From assembly GCF_036373705.1 (NCBI RefSeq), contig NC_089868.1, forward strand, positions 12,277,020 through 12,341,019: a stretch of DNA of 64,000 nt. Reading direction: 5' to 3'. The translations under genes and the position numbers were made by a program. This document shows, in pieces, positions 55,979-64,000 of the stretch. The DNA is from Amia ocellicauda (taxonomy: Eukaryota > Chordata > Actinopteri > Amiiformes > Amiidae). How positions within the stretch are numbered: the stretch's first letter is position 1; every line of letters starts with the position of its first letter. The notes under the pieces are model-generated. The model was not told the origin of the DNA and made no database searches. It worked only from the letters and a program-made list of their open reading frames with translations.

Positions 55979-57753
55979 TGTTATGCTTCTATTCCACAAA
56001 AGCTTTCAAAAGCCAGAAATCACCACTTGCAAAAAACTCTGATGCTGCATTTGTAAACTCTTGATTCAGAAACTGGAAAAGAGCAATAGAAACATTTGCT
56101 TTACATTCAAGCACCAGTCACACAAGGTTGCCATGAATACACAGTCATCAAACAAGTCCAGTTGATACCCAACTGTCCACAGTTAGAGCTCTCCAGCAAG
56201 AGAGAGCAAGATCATGCCTCTCAAAAATAGTGGGTACTGTGCAACTTTTAATTAGACAGAGTTTAGCTCTCAGGGGCCATGAGGACAAGGATGGAAATCT
56301 ATACCAAACACTGAAAATGAGATCTGAGGATGACCTAGTTCTTGCTACATGGTTGACAACACAGTGCCATGATTATTCAAGCACAAAAGTTCAGAATGAA
56401 ATCCTGTGTTTATTGGCCAACTGCATTGTCAAAGATATTGCCAGTACAGTCCTCAATCTACCACTGTTGCAATACTCGATTATAACAGATGGAACTCAAC
56501 AGGAGTTATTCTGTGTCCGTTGTGTGGATCATGACCTGATCCCCCATAAAGCATTTGTTGGATTATATCTGGAGACAACCTGGCAAAAGTTGCTATGGAT
56601 GTCCTGCTGCACCTTAACTTGCCCATCTCAAGTCTGCGTGGACAAACATATGATGGAACACCAACCATACTAAGAGAAAAGCAGCCACTTGCTCTGCATG
56701 TCCATTGTGGCCCTCACTGTATAAATCTTGTCACACAGGCTGCCTGCACATCATCATCTCTGACATGTATTGCCCAGAGTGAATACACAAGTTGGGCTGT
56801 CTGTATAGGCAATTGGGGAAATTAGCAATCCACTCAGTAATAAGCCTTAGTCTGTAGAGTTCAGCTTGGAGCAGATTGCTACATCTGATGGCTCAGACAC
56901 AGCAACAGCAAGAGGGCTTCTTGAGAACTTTGAGAAAGGGACCACAGTCCTGGGACTCCTTTTAGCCTCTATGGTCACAGAGGAGTTGGAGTGCCTGAAT
57001 AGCAGCTTACAGAAGAGAACAGCTGCAGTGGCTGGAATGCTTGCTGCAGTTGAGTGTGTGAAGAACACATTACAGGCAAAGAGGTCAGAGGATACATTTA
57101 AACAGATATATGACAGAGCAACAGAGGTGATTGGAAAGTTCAATTTACAATCAATTCAGATGCCTCACATCTGGAATCCATCTAAGCACTTCACTGGAAA
57201 TGCTGCTTCTTATTCTCCCACATCTTCTCAGGAATACTACCAGGCTGAGTTTTATAAGATGCTTGATACTGTGGATGTGCAGCTGAATGAGCGCTTCAAT
57301 CAGGCCTGCCTATAAGAGCTTGACAAACTTGCAAGGATTCTCCTCTCAGGAGAGGTTAATACTGTGGTGGACCAGTACCCAGAGCTGAACAAGAGATTGA
57401 TTGATGTGCAGTTGTCCATGTTACAAATTCACCACCAGTATAGCACAAGTACTGAAGCTGCAACTATCCTCAGAGACCAGCTGCCTGAGGTCCGTGGTCT
57501 TTTCAGCCCAGTAGAAGCACTTGTTAGACTTCTTTTGGTTGTCCCTGCTTCCTCTGAAGCAGAGAGGAGTTTCAGTGCTTTAAGGCGGCTTAAGACCTGG
57601 CTCCGAAGTACAATGAAGCAAAGCCACTTAAACCATGCAGCAGTCTGTCATGTCCATCAGGACAAGTTGGATGGATTGGACAGAAAAACTATTTGCCAGC
57701 AGTTTGTCTCTACAAATGAACGAAGAAAACTGGCGTTTGGAGCTTTCAATTAA
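55979..57753 (+). pseudogene. hAT-family transposase (ZMYM1-like) pseudogene
   Basis: The order of parts is correct but broken. A TTF-type zinc-finger region with KAF and NWKRAIETF (about 55985-56100, stop inside) comes first. The DUF4371-like core follows (56230-56673, GHEDKDGNLYQTL ... SIITDGTQQELF), then a frameshift to LNLPISSLRGQTYDG (56595-56825). After another break come 56866-57315 and finally the hATC dimerisation domain (57364-57753) with SSEAERSFSALRRLKTWLRS. At least three stops or frameshifts exclude activity. Terminal repeats were not located. Confidence 0.85.
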
Positions 57754-58189
57754 TAAAGAAAAATGTTAGGATGTAAGAAAATGAAGAGAAGGAAAGAAAA
57801 GTTGATAAAGTTGATAAAGTTGTATATTCATTTTTATAATTATTTTAAAGAAAGTATTTGAATAAAGGTCATCAAAAGTAAGTTATTGTACTTTGATTTA
57901 GTAATGTATCAAAATTACTGAATGTAGCATATGAACCTGGTTTTTAAATATACACAAACATATTGATATCTTACATTTACTTTTGGGCTATTTTATACAT
58001 GTTATAATAATGTAGGCCTATAGTACTATTACCTTTTATATCTAGAAATAAATTCCTGACCTAAAGGTATTACCTGCAGAAAAATATTTGTCCCCCTCAC
58101 ATTTGAATTCAAACCTACACCCCTGATTAAAATGCCAACAAATTACAAACTACATCTTTCATAGTTGTTTTGCAAAGTTACCTCTGTAT

Positions 58190-59700
58190 GAATTCCAGCG
58201 TTGATGCCAGTTCTGCAGGGCACTTGATGTTGAAGATTGATGTAGTAGGATGCCATCATCACAGTGAAAACTGTTTTCCTTCACAACAATCCTGTCAATG
58301 CTTAGCATGAAGCATGTCGCTGTCAACAGAGAGACTCCTGAGATGATAAGAATAAAAATAATTAATATTCTGCATGAACGGTCATGTTCATTTCTTAAGG
58401 AACATTTTGAACAGCAGAATAAGTATATGACACCTCAGATGATACAGTATGTTAAATAACTCAACACAAAACATTATGCAAGGTGAGACTGGAAGACTTG
58501 GTGAAGGTATTTCATCTCCTAAACAAGTGTCACTGGCCTCATGAAACATCAGCCCGTCATCTTTGTGAAAGTATGCAAGGATAAGTAATATTGTCCCTGG
58601 AACTTCTGGAACTTGCTTTTCACTGCTTTTTCAGCATTTTCCAGTAGTGCGTTTACTTCAGTTACCTTTTTATTTTTTCCATTACCAATTATTCTAATGT
58701 AGGCAATAAGTCTCTTCCCTTTAGATGACAATGTCTCTGTCAGAGTGTCTTCAAAATGTTTCCCCATAAGTTCCTTGAAATGAATAAGCATGCCTGTCAT
58801 CTCAAATAGAAAGGGTCAATCTCTCAACTGGGTTTCAACTGGCATGCATCACAAGAAATCCCTTCCCTGGGAATAATAGGTGTAACAGTCCTTCATAGTT
58901 GCACTTCTGTGGTGTACTGCTTGAAGAAGAGGAGCTTTATAAATCTCTCTTCGTCAGTGGAGCTGAATGAACAAGGGAGTCAAAGAGTCACCGTTACAAT
59001 TTAAGAAATAGGCCAAATATTAATAAACAAAATATACATGTTTGTACGTATGTAGGATTACTACAATTTACACAGGGAGATACATGTAGTCACTTCAAAA
59101 CTTTTAAATAAACCTAAAGTGCATTTACAGATTGGTCTTTGAACAATTCATTGTTATATACTAAAACATTACAACAAGAATAATCATGTTGGCTATAAAC
59201 CACAACAGAAAACACTGATATCAGGGGGGGAGGGACAACTAACTGATGAGTAGCTTAATTTAGACATTACACAAAACAAAATGCAAAACAGACAAGGAAA
59301 GGTTTAGGCAAGGGCAGATAACACATTTGTTGTCTTAAAAGCATACTGTACTTATTCTTTCCTTTCAGTGCAGGTAAAATAATTTGTAGGATGAATGCTG
59401 AAATATACAATTCCACTTAGAATGCAACAATCAAAAATGTCAAATTACATAAAACAAAAGGGGACATACTGACATGTCACAGTACAGCTGGATATCAGTT
59501 TTCTTGCCTGAACTGGTTTAAGAACCGTGAGCAGATCCTCCTCTTCTATGAATTTCAAATCTTCAGCAGTATCTACACCCAAGGTCATAATGGTGTTTAC
59601 TGAATTGAATTCTTAATTTCTCAGGTTTGGCAACACTGACTGGATACAACTCAGCAATGTATGAGTTTCTTCCCTGACATTTTCCATGCCTTTTCATAGA
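58190..59700 (-). pseudogene. Decayed SAM-domain-like gene fragment
   Basis: At about 59470-59690 the minus strand reads ETHTLLSCIQSVLPNLRN, a stop, then TLGVDTAEDLKFIEEEDLL and VLKPVQARKLIS. This is the five-helix pattern of a SAM domain as in uncharacterised fish proteins. Near 58190-58330 another exon-like piece contains VFTVMMASYYIN and, one frame over, FNIKCPAELASTLEFIQR followed by a GT donor. The ORF at 58549-58800 lies between. The in-frame TAA and the frameshift point to a pseudogene. It could be the downstream part of the candidate gene starting at 61041. Confidence 0.45.
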
Positions 59701-60723
59701 AGAAAGAATACACCTAGATTTAGTCAATTGTTCACAGCTAATTATGAAACTATCACTTAATCTAGTCAATTTAAGCAATGGCTAATCACTTAACCAGGCT
59801 CTTAACAGGGGGGGGGGCTTAAACTGAAACTGGAGTGTTTTTTAAAGAAATTACTTGAAACCCACAAGTTGTGAAAGCTGGTAATGGATAAAAGCCACTA
59901 AGGAAATTAACATGCATGGTATAGTTACCATTTGTAACTCACAATCCTAGAAACCTCAATATCTGAAACTGACTTGTCATTTTTCAGTGCAAATTACAAT
60001 GTCTGTTGTAAACAGACAGGTTTTTAAGTACAATTCTGGCACATTTTGTGGCAACACACCTAACTGGCTTTCCAACATGCTTTCACCTGGAGTGTCTTCC
60101 GCATTCAGAGCATCAGTCACGGCTACCATCCAGCGCTTCCACTTTCCCCACTAGATGTCGCCATCACGCTGCCTTAGCAGTCACTTCTGCCAGCTCTTCA
60201 ATCATTCAATTATCATTCCTGCAACCCTTGCACTTGTTCAGTCACCCTCTGCACCTCCCATCCCGGTTCTCAGCTCCACATATAAACCCTCCACTCACTC
60301 CCAGCCACTGTGAAGTTTTGTACTACATTGCTGAGCTTTACTGACTGGGCCTTGATTAGTGCCGTGTTCCCTGGATTCCTTGCCTGTGGCCACGGCCCGT
60401 CTTTGCCTGGCCCTTGATCCGCTGCCCCGCGGTACTACACCGGTTCTGAGGACGGAGCCAACATTGTGACTGACTAAGAAAACCGGTTGAGTTTTTTCTA
60501 TTTAGTCTGTGATAATAATAAGAACAACCATGCATTCTTAACCAAATATATGCTAAAGAAACTGAACAGAAATGGGTCCCGAACAGTGTTCCCAGACCGG
60601 ACTTACTGGGGAGCAGAAGTCTAACCTGAACGCTAGTGAACAACCGGGTCGCCAACCCCGAGAGGCGCAGCAGCGTTGAATGTCTTGCTGGGTTCATCCA
60701 CAGGACAGAAAAATCAATGCCAC

Positions 60724-61041
60724 TCACCCGGCGAAAACCAAACGACAGTCATTGTGGAGCCCCTTGGTACCGTGGACCCAACCACTAACGCACAAGTTGT
60801 ATCTCTCCATGTGTGTGCATGCGTGTGTTTGTTTCCTTGAGTAGACGGATGTCTGGAGTACAGGGCAGTCGCTTGTATCTACCGCCTCGATAGCAGGCAA
60901 GTCTTTCAATTCAAGTGGAAAATCGCTCCTCTTCATAACCTAAGGATCACGCCCAACATTTGTTGTGATTTTCTGTTCATACCTTTCTCTCGCAATAGCG
61001 TCTAAACTAGTACAGGACGGACTGTCCTTCATCTCGTCCAT
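60724..61041 (-). other. Candidate first exons of a minus-strand gene
   Basis: ATG at 61041 begins MDEMKDSPSCTSLDAIARER, ending near a possible donor (AAAG/GTATGA). Further downstream, 60840-60936 has an open frame MKRSDFPLELKDLPAIEAVD that ends near a Ser-Arg codon. Both sit in CpG-rich DNA. The exact splice join is unresolved: the gap between the two is only about 47 bp and reads through to a stop. Confidence 0.3.
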
Positions 61042-61133
61042 TTTGCTTTTCACTCCCGGCCTCCTTCTGAATTTCGCGCGTCATCAGAATCACGTGACTG
61101 CACACACGCGCTCCCTAAGCGCAGCGACACAAA
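61042..61133. promoter_or_regulatory. CpG-rich candidate bidirectional promoter with palindromic E-box
   Basis: Between divergent ATGs (61041 minus and 61134 plus) lie 92 bp rich in CpG, with the perfect E-box palindrome TCACGTGA (61090-61097), a USF/TFE/MYC-type site. The plus ATG sits in AAAATGGCGTCC, a strong YY1-like and Kozak context. Confidence 0.45.
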
Positions 61134-61210
61134 ATGGCGTCCAGGAGCGGGTGGCAGCAGCGGCGTAGGCAGCTTGAGAGTGTGGTGCGTCAGAAGCACA
61201 AAGTAGTTCC
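61134..61210 (+). other. Candidate first exon of a plus-strand gene
   Basis: The frame starts MASRSGWQQRRRQLESVVRQ in CpG-rich DNA. The donor is unclear (weak GTAGTT near 61203). No downstream exon is recognised before kinase C, so the gene is unproven. Confidence 0.3.
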
Positions 61211-61219
61211 TTTGTTAAT

Positions 61220-62490
61220 TCTACTTTTTCTACTTAATTCAATTTTTTTAAATGTTCGCTTATATAATAGCTGGCACACATACGCGTGTGTGTAATATAT
61301 ATATATATATATTTATATATATAATAGTGTGTGTGCTGTGAGAATACCAGAGCAACCATCTACTATTGATCTCGCTTGTAGCGCATGGATATCACATCTG
61401 AAAGTATGCTCCGGACCTATTGTTAACAAAAGAGAGTTGGCTAAGGAGGGTAATCCGTGCCAACATTAAACTATAAATAAATGTAATAGGAAATACATCA
61501 ATAAATACGAAATGAATAAATAAATGCAGTTAAAAATTAAATCGAATATTTATATATTTAATATCGTATTTTATTATTTTATTAATTTCGTGATTTATGT
61601 ATTTACATCCTGTTTTAATTTTGGCACGGGTTACCCTCCATAGTAAGGGCAGTAGTTAAGTTACTCTTCAAAGGAAAATAAAAAGTAATGTTTAAGTATA
61701 GCTTTACCGTAAAGCAAAGGTAAAATACAATTTAAAAAAAAAACGTTTAAGTTGTTACCATAACTTTACAACAGAACAGTATTTTTGCAGTCAGATTACA
61801 TTTTTAAAGGTTTCAATTCAATTCAGGGGAATGGCAGTTCTACAAATGGTTCTGTACATTAAAAACAATTATGGATAATATTTGTAAAACTACATACATT
61901 TTGTTTTTTAATAGTAAATGTCCAGGTTATTCAGTGGATTTTAACCATATGTTAAAATGCGTATATATATTAACATTGGAACAATATAGTTAATTACATA
62001 TTTTTAGAGTTTTATTTTTATTTTTTTACAGTGTAGATGGACATCATTTCACAACATTTCAGAATATTTAAGACTTAAAACATACGTTATAGTTAATATG
62101 ACTAGCATATGCCCCAAAAATACTGGGCACTCCACACTACACACTATACCAGAGACACGATGGCCTCGACTCACAAATCATAAGAGATCTCTTAGTGAGT
62201 GAGGATTGGAGTTCCTCTCAGACCACTGTCACACTATTTTGTTTTTAGAAACTAAAGGAAACCGAGATTTTCCAACCTTGAAACCAAAATGCTTATAAGA
62301 AACCACACAGCAGACACTTTCACCCAGAGTGACTGGTTGCAACTAGGTGGTGAACTGTACATTAACAGCTAATGCTGCAAAGTCAGTTTTCAATCAATGG
62401 GAGGGATGAGGGACAAGGAGGAGAGAAAACGAACTCAAGACGACACGCAGGGAGCACCTGGTAGAGTCGAGAGAGAACCTGTTCTGTGAG
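61220..62490. other. AT-rich intergenic DNA, no gene recognised
   Basis: A TA microsatellite lies at about 61296-61325. No coding signal. Confidence 0.6.
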
Positions 62491-62493
62491 CCT

Positions 62494-62996
62494 CCTATTA
62501 AAGTCTTGTCCTGAATCACAGGACAATACAATCAGCTGGTAGGATCCAGCACAGAGAAGCAGGTGTGCGGTTCAAGGAATACAAATATTGTGTCGACTGC
62601 AGACTGCCACACAGTCCCTGCTTCTCACTCCTAGGAGGGTTTTTGATCGATGGTTACAATTATTGGCACTAATTTCTAGTTGAACTGCAGCAAATGAAAT
62701 GCATAATAACCTGCATTTTCTCAGAAGAAATCAACTATTCTTGTTTTGTGTTAATAACTTATTTTTTCTTTTATACATGTGTAGAGCCAGAAATCAATCA
62801 ATCTCTTGTATTGACTGCACCATTATAGTAATGTCTTGTTCTTGCTGTTATGATTGTTTATTCATAATGTAAATGATGATTAATTTGATTATGAAAAGTA
62901 AATGCATGTCAAATGTCTTGTGATGTAATTAGTTCCTCCTAAAGATGTTTACTGCTCACATAGTATCTAATTTCCTGTTACTAGTTTTTCTCTGCA
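62494..62996. repeat. 3' flank of kinase C, duplicated from or with kinase B flank
   Basis: Blocks 62494-62826 and 62890-62996 match 37335-37672 and 38583-38684. The intervening B-specific insertion is absent here, so this copy keeps the pre-insertion state. Confidence 0.85.
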
Positions 62997-63137
62997 TTTC
63001 CTCAAAACCCTGACGATCGTTGGTTTATTAAATAATTCTAAATCGGAGCTACTGAGTGTGTTGCTGGTTTTTTCTTCCCTACGTGTGTCTCGCTGGCCTG
63101 CACCTCACTAATCCAGGTGTGTGTCTGTTTTCTGTTT

Positions 63138-63837
63138 TTACGAGTGTCTGAAGGTTAACAGAAGTTCTCCTCCTCCTCCTCGGTGAGTCAGGACTGGTAT
63201 ATTTTCTGACACGTATGCGCTGCAGAAATTCCTGACATCCTTGTGCCCTCTGATGGTAGGGATGAAAGGAGGCTTCACCTTCCTTTCTAGCAGCCCATTC
63301 CAATCCACTCTCTGAAACAAGACAGAAGAATGAAAGGACGGTTATGATAAGGTGGTGCCACCTTCATGTAAACGGATGTTGTGCCCCAACTTACCGAGAA
63401 GTAGGGATGCTTCTTCACTTCTGCAGCATCCCCTTCACCTGACCCAAGGCGCTCGGCTGGATTTTTATTCAGAAGCTGCACATGATCCAGAACAAGAAGG
63501 AGAGAGAACGTTATTTTCCATTAATGTACTTCAAGTTGAAACGATGTTAAAAATAAGTTCCCGTAGTTGAAAGTAAAGTTGAGTGAGTTTGCGTTGTGGT
63601 TCGGAACCTCACTCCACTGCTACACAGTCACTGGGTATTGCTCCAATTCCATAACATTGACATTAACATTTAAGATACAGAGAGACAAACTGGAGGCAAG
63701 AACTTAAAGAACAACCCTGGCATACAGACCTCTTTCATTATGGAGGCGGCCTTTGAAGAGACGAACCAAGGATATCGCACTTCAGCCTCAACAATATTGC
63801 GAAACAACTGCTCTCCATCGTCACCGCGGAAAGGAGG
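63138..63837 (-). pseudogene. Kinase C: 3' exons of a third PKN-like kinase, frameshifted, cut by window edge
   Basis: Three exons are visible: 63730-63837, 63395-63475 and 63138-63311. They match the last three coding exons of kinase B almost base for base, with the same borders and phases, and the introns are also near-identical. The rest lies beyond 64000. Relative to B the last exon has lost 23 bp next to GGTGAGT. The frame shifts right after the ENIPVLT turn-motif region and ends at TGA (63138). The hydrophobic motif FCDF and the end WC are lost. The kinase core encoded upstream may be intact, so the locus may make a tail-truncated kinase rather than be fully dead. Confidence 0.8.
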
Positions 63838-64000
63838 CTACGGGCACAAGGAGAGAGGGATGAGAGCACATTAAAGGGATACTCCAGACCAGACCTTTGA
63901 ATATTCACATTCTGAGCCCAGGAATGCAAAAACCATACAGACACAAATATTGTATACTGCGCAACAAAATGGTAAATTCACACCTTAGACATGTCTTATT

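Noticed and set aside
56847-57143. 98-aa minus-strand frame
   Set aside because: Antisense to the hAT transposase relic.
60048-60344. 98-aa plus-strand frame
   Set aside because: His/Ser/Pro-rich low-complexity translation without splice or domain support.

Overview
This window is animal nuclear DNA, almost certainly from a ray-finned (teleost-type) fish. Genes are split by GT-AG introns, the intergenic DNA is AT-rich and full of microsatellites, and the repeats are typical of fish: Tc1-like transposons, a hAT relic, Ty3/gypsy and LTR debris, tRNA-derived SINEs and fold-back elements. There is nothing bacterial, no CRISPR array and no operon.

The backbone is three minus-strand copies of one kinase gene: A (2837-6100, nine coding exons, 403 aa), B (38909-43253, eleven coding exons, 458 aa) and C (63138 to the window edge, 3' exons only). 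All three resemble the C-terminal catalytic domain of protein kinase N (PKN/PRK). A and B lack the long PKN regulatory half (HR1 repeats and C2-like domain) and begin instead with a short hydrophobic, Trp/Arg-flanked N-terminus. Catalytic residues are kept, but the activation loop and C-terminal hydrophobic motif have changed. Several introns of A and B are much more alike than the exons they flank, which suggests rapid change of the proteins or homogenisation of the introns. C is a near-identical recent copy of B with a 23-bp frameshifting deletion in its last exon.

A fourth well-supported gene is on the minus strand at 22658-26430. It encodes a 269-aa secreted protein whose first coding exon contributes only the ATG. 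It resembles a family of uncharacterised fish proteins with a possible deaminase-like core.

Weaker gene evidence includes a signal-peptide exon at 7912-8046 (+), orphan exon-like segments near 11.8-12.4, 14.4, 17.1 and 50.9 kb, and a CpG-rich pair of divergent candidate first exons at 60.98-61.2 kb. Downstream of the minus-strand candidate lies a decayed SAM-domain-like gene (58.2-59.7 kb).

The repeat layer includes an apparently intact Tc1-like transposon (47299-48519, 346-aa transposase), an internally deleted Tc1 relative (25461-25943), at least three degraded Tc1-type fragments, a hAT transposase pseudogene (55979-57753), a Ty3/gypsy relic (33081-34210), a likely solo LTR (18654-19473), and several large inverted-repeat elements. 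One of these inserted into the 3' flank of kinase B after the B/C duplication. All identities were assigned by eye without database searches; divergence figures are hand counts.
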